DNA from: Streptosporangium sandarakinum
GTDB lineage: Bacteria; Actinomycetota; Actinomycetes; Streptosporangiales; Streptosporangiaceae
Reading direction: 5' to 3'
DNA length: 64,000 nt
Assembly (NCBI RefSeq): GCF_013409935.1
Contig: NZ_JACCCO010000002.1
Span: 1,612,001-1,676,000, forward strand
Below the pieces are notes generated by a model that was not told where the DNA came from, did no database searches, and saw only the letters and a list, made by a program, of their open reading frames with translations. Of the stretch, positions 1 through 8,642 are shown one piece after another. The translations under genes and the position numbers were made by a program. The number at the start of each line of letters is the position of its first letter. The stretch's first letter is position 1.

Positions 1-14
1 GCCTCACCTCTGGG

Positions 15-971
15 TCAGGCGAAGCAGTCCAGTCCGGTGAGCTCGCTGGAGAGGGCCCAGAGCCGGGACGCGGAGTCGGGGTCGACCGCCCACGGCTTGA
101 CGCCTCCGATGAGCATGTCGTCGGTGGTCGCGGGTTCGGCGATGTCGCAGTCCTGGCAGTAGGCACCGCCGTACTCTTCGAGCAGAGGCGACGTGGCCGC
201 CCATACGGCCGTCGCCGCCCCCTGCGCCGGGGTTTTGAAGCCGTCGGCCTGGTGGCCCTCCCGGTTCATCCAGCCCTGGGCGATCTGCTCCGCGCGGGGG
301 ATGTGCCGTTGCAGCGGAGTGAGGATGCTGCCCGGGTGCACCGCGAAGGCGCGCACGCCACCGGCCGCGCCCAGGGTGTCGAGGTGGACGGCGAACAGGG
401 CGTTGGCCGTCTTGGACTGCCCGTAGGCCCGCCAAGGGTCGTAGTCATGACGGAAGTGCAGGTCGTCCCAGCGGATGTCGGACAGGAAGTGTCCTGACGA
501 GGCGACGGACACCACTCGCGCACCGGTGGGGGCCAGTGCCGGACGCAACCGGTTGACCAGGGCGAAGTGCCCGAGGTGGTTGATGGCGAGGTGCGCCTCC
601 CATCCGGACCCGACGAGCCTCTGCGGGTAGGCCATGACGCCCGCGTTGTTGATGACGATGTCGAGGGTCCGGCCGGTCTCCAGGAACCGGTCACTGAACC
701 TCCGGATACTGTCGGAGTCCGCCAGATCGAGCTCCCGCACCTCCGTCCGCGGAACGTCGCGCAGCGCTTCCATCGCCGCGGCGGGACGGCGGGCGGGCAC
801 GATGACGTGCGCCCCGGCGCGGGCCAGTGCGCTCGTGGCCTCCAGGCCGAGACCCGAGTAACCACCGGTGATCAGGACGTTCTTGCCGGACAGCTCGATT
901 CCGGCCAGGACGTCGTCCGCCGTGCTGTGCGCGCCGAACCCCGAGCCGATCTTGTGTTGCGTGATTGCCAT
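15..971 (-). CDS. Short-chain dehydrogenase/reductase (SDR), NAD(P)-dependent
   Basis: A 318-residue cytoplasmic oxidoreductase of the SDR superfamily, of the length of retinol dehydrogenase/WW-domain-oxidoreductase-like members. The cofactor motif TGGYSGLG is near residue 35, the structural NNAG near 107 and the catalytic YGQSK near 183, with a conserved serine in VASSG about 30 residues upstream of the Tyr. The substrate cannot be read from sequence. It is transcribed away from a MerR regulator only 54 bp distant, so that regulator probably controls it. The ATG lies about 10 bp downstream of a promoter-like box, suggesting a leaderless or nearly leaderless mRNA. Confidence 0.93.
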   Translation of the reverse strand: MAITQHKIGSGFGAHSTADDVLAGIELSGKNVLITGGYSGLGLEATSALARAGAHVIVPARRPAAAMEALRDVPRTEVRELDLADSDSIRRFSDRFLETGRTLDIVINNAGVMAYPQRLVGSGWEAHLAINHLGHFALVNRLRPALAPTGARVVSVASSGHFLSDIRWDDLHFRHDYDPWRAYGQSKTANALFAVHLDTLGAAGGVRAFAVHPGSILTPLQRHIPRAEQIAQGWMNREGHQADGFKTPAQGAATAVWAATSPLLEEYGGAYCQDCDIAEPATTDDMLIGGVKPWAVDPDSASRLWALSSELTGLDCFA

Positions 972-980
972 GCGCTCAAC

Positions 981-1009
981 GCTAAAATCTAGAGTGCGAG
1001 CTAGGTCAA
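981..1009 (-). promoter_or_regulatory. Putative MerR-controlled promoter of the SDR gene
   Basis: On the minus strand TTGACC (1004-1009) is followed after 17 bp by TTTAGC (981-986). Two CTAG half-sites 8 bp apart (989-992, 1001-1004) lie in the spacer, which is where MerR-family proteins bind. The predicted transcription start falls only a few bases before the ATG at 971. The box lies in the 54-bp gap shared with the divergent MerR gene. Boxes are seen by eye; regulation is inferred. Confidence 0.4.
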
Positions 1010-1025
1010 GCTATGGCGGTACGGC

Positions 1026-1451
1026 ATGAGCAGAAACACGGACGGCCTCTCCATCGGAGACGTCGCGAGGGCGACCGGCCTGGGCGTGCACGCGTTGCGG
1101 TTCTTCGAGCGTGAGGAGCTCTTCCTCCGTCCGATTCCGCGCACGGCCGGAGGACAGCGCGTCTACGAACCGGCGGATGTGGAGTGGCTCCTGCTGTGCA
1201 ACCGGCTGCGTGAGTCCGGCATGCCCATCGCCACCGTGAAGAGGTTCGCTCAACTCGTCCGATCCGGTCCGGGCAACGAGGCGGAGCGGCTCGCACTGCT
1301 GGAGGAGCACGAGAGAACCGTCCGGGACAGGCTCGCCGACCTGACGGCCAGCCTGGAGATCATCCACGACAAGGTCCTCACCTACCGCAGGCATGTCGAG
1401 AACGGCACCGCGGCCGGGCTCTGGTCGCCGGCCTCCTCTCCGCAGCCGTAG
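1026..1451 (+). CDS. MerR family transcriptional regulator
   Basis: A 141-residue DNA-binding regulator. The N-terminus reads SIGDVARATGLGVHALRFFE, the helix-turn-helix plus wing of MerR proteins, in which the usual RYYE is RFFE. A second wing (GGQRVYEPADVEWL) and a C-terminal dimerisation helix rich in E, R and L follow. There is no metal-binding cysteine cluster at the C-terminus, so an organic or stress ligand is more likely than a metal. It is divergent from the SDR gene and probably regulates it. The ATG has no strong Shine-Dalgarno sequence, so a leaderless transcript is possible. Confidence 0.93.
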   Translation: MSRNTDGLSIGDVARATGLGVHALRFFEREELFLRPIPRTAGGQRVYEPADVEWLLLCNRLRESGMPIATVKRFAQLVRSGPGNEAERLALLEEHERTVRDRLADLTASLEIIHDKVLTYRRHVENGTAAGLWSPASSPQP

Positions 1452-1620
1452 TCACAGCCGAGCCCTCTGAGGAAGCCGACGCTCAGATGTACGGCGGGCC
1501 GTACGTGGTCTGTGATGTTCGTGTGCTTTTCTGCGGTCAGGCCCGAGTCTCCGCTCGGCGACCGGCCTCCCCTCGGACGCCGGTGACCGACGGCTTCAGG
1601 GGCCGGAGAAAGGAAAGAAC

Positions 1621-2517
1621 GTGTCCGGACAAGAAGTCAGCCGGCGTCGGCTCCTGGCTTCGGCGGCGGCCGTCGGCGGTCTGTCATTAGGGCTTTCACT
1701 CATCCCCACCGGGGCACAGGCCACGTCTTCAGCCGGTGGCCGCCCCCGCCGGGCCGGCGCCTCGTGGGAGGACGTCATCAAGAAGTCCTCCTTCAGCAGT
1801 TCCTCGGCCTTCAACCAGAACTGGAACCATCTCTACCCCTGGGACGGCGACGCCGACACCCACAACGGCGCCGCCAGGATGCACTCCAGCCAGATCTCTC
1901 TCGCTCAGGGCGTGCTGACCCTGAAGGCGACCCGGCTGGCCGAACCCGACGGAGACAGCCCGCACGCGCCGAACGCTCCGCTGTGGTACCGCTCAGGCGC
2001 CATCCACGCCAAGAAGCAGATCCTCGTCAACGACCGGTTCCCCGAGTACGACATCGAAGGCGAGTTCCGCACGCAGACCGGGAAGGGCATCTGGCCGGCT
2101 TTCTGGACCACCGGGATCTGGCCGGACTGGCCGCCGGAGAGCGACATCCTGGAATACGTGGGGAACTCCACCAACCTTTTCAACACCTGGAACAGGAGCG
2201 CCGACGACAATGAGCTCGTCGAGCGTAAGCGGATCAGTGGCCAAAAACCCGATGCCTGGCACAGGTACCGCGTCCGGATGTCCAAGCGGGGAAACGACGT
2301 CATGCTCGACTACTACTTCGACGGGGTCCGGAAGGCGACCCACCGGGGAGTCGGCTGGGCCGGTGTCCCCCAGTGGCTCATCATCAATCTGCAGATGGGA
2401 TCCTGGGCTTCCGGAATCGCGCCTGGCGGTCCCGGCTGGGACAAGCAGCCGGGCCCCGCCGGCAGCACCTACCTCCGTGCTCGCAACGTGCGGGTCGGTC
2501 GCATGCGCGCCCGGTGA
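1621..2517 (+). CDS. Secreted glycoside hydrolase family 16 protein (Tat substrate)
   Basis: A 298-residue exported polysaccharide hydrolase. The N-terminus carries a twin-arginine motif (SRRRLLAS) and a hydrophobic stretch ending in an Ala-x-Ala-like site near residue 34, so it is folded before Tat export. The GH16 catalytic signature E-x-D-x-x-E is present as ESDILE near residue 178, with the flanking tryptophan-rich strands (GIWPAFWTTGIWPDWP) of the jelly-roll cleft. Substrates of this family include beta-1,3-glucans, lichenan, agars and carrageenans; the choice cannot be made here. The start is GTG, preceded by AAAGGAAAG. It appears monocistronic. Confidence 0.9.
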   Translation: MSGQEVSRRRLLASAAAVGGLSLGLSLIPTGAQATSSAGGRPRRAGASWEDVIKKSSFSSSSAFNQNWNHLYPWDGDADTHNGAARMHSSQISLAQGVLTLKATRLAEPDGDSPHAPNAPLWYRSGAIHAKKQILVNDRFPEYDIEGEFRTQTGKGIWPAFWTTGIWPDWPPESDILEYVGNSTNLFNTWNRSADDNELVERKRISGQKPDAWHRYRVRMSKRGNDVMLDYYFDGVRKATHRGVGWAGVPQWLIINLQMGSWASGIAPGGPGWDKQPGPAGSTYLRARNVRVGRMRAR

Positions 2518-2633
2518 CACATCACCGCGGGTCGGTCGCATGCGCGCTCGGTGACGCGTCACCCCGGCAGAACGCGACGTCCGCCCGAAGCCTGCGTGGC
2601 CGGGGAGCGGTGAGCCGGCTCTCCGGGACGGGC

Positions 2634-3383
2634 TCACCCGCCCGCCTCCGTCTCGGAGGGGGGAATTCTCCGTCTCCCCTCCTTGTGCCACGACCACGCG
2701 AGGGCGGCGATACCCAGCTGACCGAAAATCGCAAAGGGTATGACGGTCTTACGTGGCTGCGACCACCAGTCCTGGAGTAGATGAACGATCCCCAGGGGCT
2801 GGAAGAAGGCGATGCCCAACCCGCCTATGACAAGAACCACGACGAAGACCTCTATCAAGGTCCCGCCGATGACATCGGCGACAGGCTCAAGGGAAAGCCT
2901 GACCGCCTCCCCGAGTATCGTGATGAATATGAGCATGGAAATCAGCATGACCGCCACCGCGACAAGAAAGTAGAGGGGCTCCTCCTCGCCGCTGAATTCG
3001 ACGAAATAGTCTCCGCCGCTTCCGATCGCCTCACGACCGCCCACAACGGCCAGCGGGGACGTCAGCACCACACAGGCCAGAGCCGCGTACATCTGCCACG
3101 GCAGTCCTCTTCTCAGCTTCACAGGCGTCGGTGCCGAACGAGAAGGGGACGGACCCGCAGAAGGTGACGGCTCCGGCTCCGTGGGTTCCGAGCCGGCCGG
3201 CCTCCTTGGAGACGAGGACCGCCCCGCCATGGCGATCCACAGTCCGGCCAGCGAGGTCACCGCGGCGACCACGCCTCCCACCTGATCGGCGAGCTCCCAT
3301 CCGAAGAGCACCACCACTCCGGCCACGGCCAGCCCCGTCAGCAGCAGCGCGATGCCTATCGCCAACCGTCCCTTCCTGCTCAT
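2634..3383 (-). CDS. Multi-pass membrane protein, unknown function
   Basis: A 249-residue protein not recognised as a family member. Two hydrophobic segments lie at the N-terminus (about residues 8-30 and 35-53). A Pro/Ser/Glu-rich linker (about 55-90) precedes four further hydrophobic segments (about 97-118, 140-160, 172-195, 215-232). The C-terminus is short and charged. The linker suggests a cytoplasmic or external loop joining two membrane modules. The gene is convergent with the GH16 gene. Confidence 0.75.
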   Translation of the reverse strand: MSRKGRLAIGIALLLTGLAVAGVVVLFGWELADQVGGVVAAVTSLAGLWIAMAGRSSSPRRPAGSEPTEPEPSPSAGPSPSRSAPTPVKLRRGLPWQMYAALACVVLTSPLAVVGGREAIGSGGDYFVEFSGEEEPLYFLVAVAVMLISMLIFITILGEAVRLSLEPVADVIGGTLIEVFVVVLVIGGLGIAFFQPLGIVHLLQDWWSQPRKTVIPFAIFGQLGIAALAWSWHKEGRRRIPPSETEAGG

Positions 3384-3525
3384 AACCGCAGTCTTACAAG
3401 CTTTGCAGGACTGCGCCCTTGTTTCGGAGGGAAGATCGCCATTGAATCCACCCGCGCGACTCGCCTCTCACCATGAAGTGCGGCACGCGAGGACCGCGAT
3501 GCTCATTCGCCGCGAAAGCCCGAGG

Positions 3526-4056
3526 TCAGGCGGGGAGATCCCAGCTCGGGCCGTTCGGGTCGCCCAGCCAGACGTACTGGCGGGCCGGGGTGACGGTGAG
3601 CCCGAAGGCCGTCTGGTCCGGGGACCCGGCGGCCCGCCAGGTCAGCACGGCGTCCTCCACCGCGTCCCACAGCCGCAGCGGCCCGCGCTGCCGCACGGTC
3701 CCGGCGGTGACCTCGGCGAGCGAGCCGGTGCCCACATCCCACAGCACGACCTCGTCCCCGCCGCCCAGCCGTACCGCGGACGGTACGGCGAGCTGCGCCA
3801 CGAACATCCCGGTCCGGTCGTCCAGGACCCGCGGGTCCACCCGGCCGTCCCGGGCCTCACCCATCCCGAGGTGCGGGGAGGCCAGCGGAGGGCGGCCGTG
3901 GGGCCGGGCGGTCATGAAGTGGAGGCCGTCCGGGAGGAACCGTCCGCCGGCCGTACCGTCGTCGGCGAGCGTGAGGTGCGCGAACGCGCTGCCGCCCAAC
4001 CACCCGGACAGCGGTGCGGTGATAACAGAGGAGGGGAGCCGCCTAACTGTGAACAT
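3526..4056 (-). pseudogene. C-terminal remnant of an ATP-grasp peptide-maturation type methyltransferase
   Basis: The 176-codon frame resembles only the C-terminal part of the methyltransferases (related to protein-L-isoaspartate methyltransferase, usually near 390 residues) that accompany ATP-grasp ligases in graspetide-type RiPP clusters. The cues are a GPLRLWDAVEDA block followed by FGLTVTP and YVWLGDP at the C-terminus. The S-adenosylmethionine-binding Rossmann half is absent. The apparent start codon sits where GC content drops into the adjoining restriction-gene patch. I read it as a gene truncated by insertion or deletion; no precursor or ATP-grasp gene remains nearby. The family assignment is from memory of the conserved C-terminal blocks. 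Confidence 0.6.
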
Positions 4057-4159
4057 TAGAAAGGCTCAAGATACCGCTCAAGTCTTTGCACCACTTCGCA
4101 TGTTCACTTGAGCTTGGACAGCACCAGTGCCATAGCACACAAAATACCATAAAAAGTAC

Positions 4160-5158
4160 ATGCGGGAACATTGTGACGAAAGATCAGGTAGTGCATCTGT
4201 CCGTATTCAGTGCCAAGATGCATACGTGGCTAAGTACGTCAGGACTTTTGGTGAGATACCCGGCTACCCAGAAGGTTGGCAGCCTCGGACGGGAAAGCGC
4301 GAAGAACTGCGCCTAGCAGGTCTGCACGCCCACAACGTGGCCGGGATTTCCGGCACGGCCAAAGAGGGCGCCGATGCGATCGTGCTCAACGGAGGTTACC
4401 CCGACGATCGTGACTATGGTGATGTAATTATATATACCGGACACGGGGGGCAGGATCCGAGAACCAAGAAGCAGATCGCCCATCAGACCCTCAATGACTC
4501 CGGGAACGCCGGTCTAGTCAAAAGCGAGCTCGACAAGTTACCCGTTCGAGTTATACGAGGCTTTGAAGAGAAGTCGCCACATGCCCCCCTTACCGGGTAT
4601 CGATACGACGGGCTATACCGAGTTATCCGACACTGGTTCAAGGAACGCTACGACGGGTTCCGCGTCTGCCAATTCCTTATGATTAAGATCGGAAGCACCT
4701 ACGATGCTGGCGATCTGCAATCGCCCGCCGAAGCAAATATCGGCGAGCTTCTAGAGGTTCTAGACGATCAGGCGAAGCCAGCCAGCAGAACCACCTCTAC
4801 TGTCAACAAGATCAATCGACGCGCCGAACTTGTTAAAAAGGTAAAAGATCTCTACGAGAACCACTGTCAGATTTGCGGAAATACCGTAGAGCTTCCCAGC
4901 GGGCCGAGTAGCGAAGCCGCTCACATCCAGGCCCTCGGCATCCCTCACAACGGGCCAGACACGCTCGATAACATTCTCTGCCTATGCCCTAACGACCACA
5001 AGAGGTTCGACAATGGCGCTCTCTATCTAACGGATGATTTGAGAATCGTGAACGCCATTAAAGGCACCATTGAAGGACAAATAAGAAGGCACAGAGAGCA
5101 CAGGATTGAAATCGCCTACGTGAGATACCACCGGTCCTGCTGGGAGATATCCGAATAG
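4160..5158 (+). CDS. SRA (YDG)-HNH modification-dependent restriction endonuclease
   Basis: A protein of up to 332 residues combining a modified-base reader with a nuclease. Residues of about 30-175 carry the SRA/YDG signatures: GEIPGYPEGWQ, AGLHAHNVAGISG, EGADAIVLNGGY, DYGDVIIYTGHGG, VRVIRGF and GYRYDGLY. Residues of about 225-305 form an HNH module with zinc-type cysteines (CQICG, CLCP), the catalytic AHI and the NDHKRFDNG block. Known SRA-HNH proteins cut DNA with 5-methyl- or hydroxymethylcytosine, so this is probably a type IV, anti-phage-like enzyme. The gene is visibly AT-richer than its surroundings and stands alone. The start is uncertain: ATG 4160 has no ribosome-binding site and GTG 4226 fits the domain edge better. 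Confidence 0.88.
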   Translation: MREHCDERSGSASVRIQCQDAYVAKYVRTFGEIPGYPEGWQPRTGKREELRLAGLHAHNVAGISGTAKEGADAIVLNGGYPDDRDYGDVIIYTGHGGQDPRTKKQIAHQTLNDSGNAGLVKSELDKLPVRVIRGFEEKSPHAPLTGYRYDGLYRVIRHWFKERYDGFRVCQFLMIKIGSTYDAGDLQSPAEANIGELLEVLDDQAKPASRTTSTVNKINRRAELVKKVKDLYENHCQICGNTVELPSGPSSEAAHIQALGIPHNGPDTLDNILCLCPNDHKRFDNGALYLTDDLRIVNAIKGTIEGQIRRHREHRIEIAYVRYHRSCWEISE

Positions 5159-5244
5159 CCCGATAAAATAGCGCAGTTTGCCACCTCGCCTTTACTTATA
5201 TAGATCCACTAACTTCAGCCTATGACTGCTCTATTCCTAAGTCC

Positions 5245-6468
5245 TCAAAGGATGTGCATGCGGACGCCGAGGCGGCGGATGCGTTCGCGGTAGCTGTAGC
5301 GCTCCAGGTCCAGCAGGGTTCGTACGGCCTGCTGGGCCATGGGGTGGTTGCGGACGAGCATTGGGGCGATCTTCTCGGCGCGTTCCAGCTCGGCCACGGC
5401 GGCATCGCGCTTGCCGCACCACAGCAGCCCTCGCGCGTAGTCGAGGTGGTGGTAGCCGGCGCGGCTGGCCTGCAGGCCCTTCGGCAAATGGACTATCTGC
5501 GCTCGCTGCACTGCCCCTGGTCCGTCGCCCAGTTCGACGGCTATGGCGACACCGTGGATGTCGATGTTGGGCTGGTTCGTGGACAGCTGGTAGTAGTTCG
5601 TGCGCTGACGAGCGCCGAGCCGGGTGACCGCCTCGGCCGCGAGCCGATGGCGTGCCCATGCCTCGTCGGCGTCATTCTTCCGGGCCGCGGTGATCGCCGC
5701 TCGAAGCTGCAGCCCGCCCCAGACAGCCAGCGCCTCAGGGTGCCCCGCGGTGTACTCACGCTCGATGTTCGCGCTCGCCCTGTCGAGTACGGCCAGCGCG
5801 TCATTCCATGAGGTGCTGGCCCACAGGTTCCGCACTCTTAGATAGGCGAAGAGGGCCTCACCGTAGAAGTCCCCTGCGCGTTCCCCCGCCCAGCGCATCC
5901 GGTCGGCTGTGATCGTGGCCAGGTCGGCGTAACCCAGGTTATAGAGGGCCGAGTCGGCCGCTCGATACGCGAAAGAGAGCAGGCTGAAGGCCGCGTTCCG
6001 ATCAGGGCCCTCGTACAGATGCGTCGCGGCTTGGAGTTCGGAGAGCAGCGTCGGGATCTCATCCGTCAGCTCGGCGTAACGAACCTCTTGCCGAAGCCAG
6101 TGGATGCGCCCGACCGCCGTGCGCAGGTCCGCCAGTGGTCGTACCGTGCCTTCCCACTCCGGGTCGAGGTCGTAGCGCTCCAGTTGGCGGCGGATCTCAG
6201 GAATCGCCGAGTGGCCCTGGTCATCTTTCGGGTTGTCGCCACGGTAGGGACGCGCGGTGAGCTCGTTGGGGTGCATGCGCAGAGCGCGGGCGAGGGTGTT
6301 GATCAGTGCGACAGAGTCCAGGGGGATGCTGTCGTTCTCGACCCCGGACACCCAGGACTGCGCGCGACCGACGCGCCGGGCCAACTCGATCTGGGTGATA
6401 CCGGCGCGCTTACGGGCACGCCGTACACGGGTTCCCACGCTCTCCGCCGCCGGATCTGAGTAGGCCAT
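5245..6468 (-). CDS. XRE-family transcriptional regulator with TPR-like C-terminal domain
   Basis: About 407 residues. A lambda-repressor-like HTH lies at the N-terminus (VGTRVRRARKRAGITQIELA, then GRAQSWVSGVEN). A long alpha-helical region of about 300 residues follows, resembling the tetratricopeptide-like sensor half of actinomycete XRE regulators. Such regulators are commonly encoded beside anti-sigma-type HATPase genes, as here. ATG 6468 or ATG 6510 could be the start; the frame stays open further upstream but that part is low-complexity Arg/Pro and overlaps the divergent gene. Its 3' end adjoins the low-GC patch but appears intact. Confidence 0.85.
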   Translation of the reverse strand: MAYSDPAAESVGTRVRRARKRAGITQIELARRVGRAQSWVSGVENDSIPLDSVALINTLARALRMHPNELTARPYRGDNPKDDQGHSAIPEIRRQLERYDLDPEWEGTVRPLADLRTAVGRIHWLRQEVRYAELTDEIPTLLSELQAATHLYEGPDRNAAFSLLSFAYRAADSALYNLGYADLATITADRMRWAGERAGDFYGEALFAYLRVRNLWASTSWNDALAVLDRASANIEREYTAGHPEALAVWGGLQLRAAITAARKNDADEAWARHRLAAEAVTRLGARQRTNYYQLSTNQPNIDIHGVAIAVELGDGPGAVQRAQIVHLPKGLQASRAGYHHLDYARGLLWCGKRDAAVAELERAEKIAPMLVRNHPMAQQAVRTLLDLERYSYRERIRRLGVRMHIL

Positions 6469-6569
6469 GGCCTCAAAGTAACCCTGCTGGAGGGCTTTGG
6501 CCTTACCCATCGCCGAAATATCAACGGCACTGATCTCCGCGCCGCTGTGCTTCCATACATTTACTCTCC

Positions 6570-7004
6570 GTGAGGGATAACGAGCATCCGAACTTCCACT
6601 GGCATCCGCCTGAAGCGTCGGCCGTAGAAGCCGCCGAGCGGTTGCGGCAAGCGCTTGAAGCGCTGGGTGTCGTGGTCGATGTCCATGACGGTTACGGGCT
6701 GGCGCTCGTGTCGGTGTGGGACGGCCTGGTCGTGTGGTGCAACGGCGACCGGTTCTGGTGGCAGGCCGGGTGGGACGAGCAGTGCGGGCGGCCCGCCTAC
6801 GCATCGCGGCCGGTGTCCGGGGTCGAGGAGGTCGCCCGCCTGGTCACCGCTCGATGCGCGGAGCTGCGGCGAGTCCGATTCGGGGAGCGGGCCGACCCGA
6901 GGCAGGCCCAGCCCGAGGAACGGGCCGACCCACCGCGAGCTCAGGCCGGCGAGCGGGCGGCGACGCCGATGCAGGAGCCGGAACCGCCCCAGGGTCCCGT
7001 CTGA
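6570..7004 (+). CDS. Conserved-type small protein of an XRE/HATPase cassette
   Basis: A 144-residue soluble protein of unknown function with a GTG start. Residues 1-100 look globular, with alternating hydrophobic and acidic segments and a tryptophan-rich strand (LVVWCNGDRFWWQAG). The last 45 residues are a Pro/Arg/Glu/Gln-rich tail built of a degenerate repeat (GERADPRQAQPE, EERADPPRAQAG). It is divergent from the XRE gene across a gap of roughly 100 bp and heads a row of three genes ending in an ATP-binding protein, so a regulatory accessory role is likely. Confidence 0.7.
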   Translation: MRDNEHPNFHWHPPEASAVEAAERLRQALEALGVVVDVHDGYGLALVSVWDGLVVWCNGDRFWWQAGWDEQCGRPAYASRPVSGVEEVARLVTARCAELRRVRFGERADPRQAQPEERADPPRAQAGERAATPMQEPEPPQGPV

Positions 7005-7016
7005 CGGCCCGCAAAC

Positions 7017-7036
7017 TTATCCACAGCCTGTGGAAA
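7017..7036 (+). promoter_or_regulatory. DnaA-box-like palindrome
   Basis: TTATCCACA (7017-7025), a perfect match to the classical DnaA box, is followed after three bases by TGTGGAAAC, an imperfect box in opposite orientation. It lies in the 139-bp gap between two small genes. There is no dnaA, dnaN or AT-rich unwinding element nearby, so this is not an origin. It could be a DnaA titration or regulatory site, or chance. Confidence 0.3.
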
Positions 7037-7143
7037 CAAATCCCAGGCAAGCCCCAGAACCCTCATAGTCCAAAGAGAACGGCCCCACCAAGCGAGGCCA
7101 AGTCGCCTGGCAGGGCCTTGATCGCACACTGGAGGTGCGACCC

Positions 7144-7644
7144 GTGTCCAACCCTAATGGAGCCGTACGGATCATCCGGGTCCGTTGGCACGCCGAGCAA
7201 CCACCCACCCCGCTCGGGTGCCGGTGGTGCGGGCATCCGCCGTACGCCCACGACGCCGCCGGCCTGCCGCACCGGCCCGGCCACCTGTGGGAACAGCCCA
7301 CGCCCGTCCAGGTACGCGCCCGGATGGCCGCGCGGCGGCGGCTCGGCCTGTGCGACCGCCCCTTCCCCGGTACGGCGAAGCCCACCACGACCCGCTCCCC
7401 GAGGCTGTTCCACCCGTCCACGGGATCTTCGGCAGGCAGGCCGGCCGCTGGATCTCCGGCGAGCAGGTCGTCCACGGGATTCCCCGCGAGCCAGGGACGG
7501 CACGCGCGACCGGCGGCGACCGCCGTCGCACCGTACGGATGGGGGCCGCACCCGCAGGACCCGTACGTGCGGGACTCGCCACCGGGGTCATGCTCGCCGT
7601 ACGGAAGCAGGCGCGGGGCGCGTCGCGAGGGGGTGACGGTATGA
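7144..7644 (+). CDS. Small CxxC protein with low-complexity tail
   Basis: About 166 residues from GTG 7144. The first 65 residues form a compact conserved-looking module with CRWCGHPPYAHD, which could bind a metal ion if completed by His or Cys residues downstream, then LPHRPGHLWEQPT and an Arg-rich helix. The rest is Pro/Ser/Gly-rich and probably disordered. The stop overlaps the start of the next gene by ATGA, so translation is coupled to the ATPase and a joint role is likely. No enzymatic motif is visible. The function is unknown. Confidence 0.65.
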   Translation: MSNPNGAVRIIRVRWHAEQPPTPLGCRWCGHPPYAHDAAGLPHRPGHLWEQPTPVQVRARMAARRRLGLCDRPFPGTAKPTTTRSPRLFHPSTGSSAGRPAAGSPASRSSTGFPASQGRHARPAATAVAPYGWGPHPQDPYVRDSPPGSCSPYGSRRGARREGVTV

Positions 7645-8510
7645 GCCCGGAGCGCCGGGCCGACGGTCCGGGGGACTCGGCTCCGCGGTCCCGGCCGGAC
7701 AGAAAGCCGGGCAGAGAGCTGGACAGGCGGCTGGATGGGGAGCCGGACAGGGAGGAAGTGGAGAGGGCGGCGCGGTTGTTGTCGCGGCTGCTTCGCGTGC
7801 TCGTCCGGCGTGCCGGAACGGCGAACGGCTTCGATGGCACGCACACCACCGGAACTACGAACGGCCTCGGTGGCGCGGGCACCAGCGGAACGGCGAGCCG
7901 CTCCGGCGGCGCGAACCCCACCGGATCGGCACGCCCGGACACCGCCGGGCTGACGCAGCCGAACGCTACCGGACCGGCATGGCCGAGGGCCGCGCGAGCG
8001 GAGGCGGAAGCCGCGTGGCCGCCGCGTCCCGGGCGGACCGGGACCGACCTGCCGGTGATCTCCCACTGCTTCCCGGCGAACCGCGACCAGATCAGGCACG
8101 CTCGCGACTTCGTCGCCGGACTGCTCGGCGACGGCCACCCGCTGCGAGACGACGTCGTACTGCTGACCAGCGAACTGGCGACCAACGCCGTCGAGCACGC
8201 GTGCGGGCCGGGCGGGAGGTCGAACGGCGAGGCGGGTAAGCCAGGCGGGCCGGACGGCGCGGTGGACAAGGCGACCAGGCCGAACGACGGGCCGCGGGAG
8301 TTCCTCGTCACGGTCGCGTTCGTCGGGCGCGGTGTGCTGGTCACCGTCCAGGACCCCGGCTCCTCACGGATCCCCTGCCCCCGCGACCCCGGACCCGACG
8401 CCGTCGGCGGACGCGGGCTGGCACTCGTCAACGCCCTCGCCGCCCGCTGGGGCTTCCATCGCGACCCCCTCGGCACCGTCATCTGGTTCGAGTTGCACTC
8501 CCCCGGCTGA
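7641..8510 (+). CDS. Anti-sigma-factor-like ATP-binding protein (HATPase_c)
   Basis: A 289-residue protein. The C-terminal 150 residues form a GHKL-type ATP-binding fold like RsbW/SpoIIAB: N box LLTSELATNAVEHA, G1-like VTVQDPGSS and G2-like VGGRGLALVNALAARWG, ending in WFEL. An insertion of about 35 residues rich in Gly, Lys and Asp separates the N box from the next strand. The first 110 residues are a Thr/Gly/Ala/Asn-rich linker that is probably disordered. Such kinases bind a sigma factor or phosphorylate an anti-anti-sigma factor in other systems. The ATG overlaps the upstream stop, with GAGGGGG as ribosome-binding site. Confidence 0.82.
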   Translation: MSPERRADGPGDSAPRSRPDRKPGRELDRRLDGEPDREEVERAARLLSRLLRVLVRRAGTANGFDGTHTTGTTNGLGGAGTSGTASRSGGANPTGSARPDTAGLTQPNATGPAWPRAARAEAEAAWPPRPGRTGTDLPVISHCFPANRDQIRHARDFVAGLLGDGHPLRDDVVLLTSELATNAVEHACGPGGRSNGEAGKPGGPDGAVDKATRPNDGPREFLVTVAFVGRGVLVTVQDPGSSRIPCPRDPGPDAVGGRGLALVNALAARWGFHRDPLGTVIWFELHSPG

Positions 8511-8581
8511 CGACCTGCCCAAGGATCCGGAATCCGTCCAGGAATCCGGACCCTGCCCGAAGACCCGGACCCTGCCCAAGA

Positions 8582-8624
8582 ATCCGCGGGCCGCTCACCT
8601 CATCCGGGTGAGCGGCCTGCGGAT
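8582..8624. terminator. Bidirectional stem-loop terminator
   Basis: An inverted repeat with 18-bp arms (8582-8599 and 8607-8624), one wobble position and a 7-base loop. It sits between the convergent ATPase gene (stop 8510) and the serine hydrolase gene (stop 8643). There is no U-tract, as is usual in high-GC actinomycetes. Confidence 0.75.
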
Positions 8625-8642
8625 CCGTCGGGGGACGCCGGG

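Noticed and set aside
7017..7036. Replication origin
   Set aside because: Only one good DnaA box and one weak one, no AT-rich segment and no dnaA, dnaN or parAB genes in the window.
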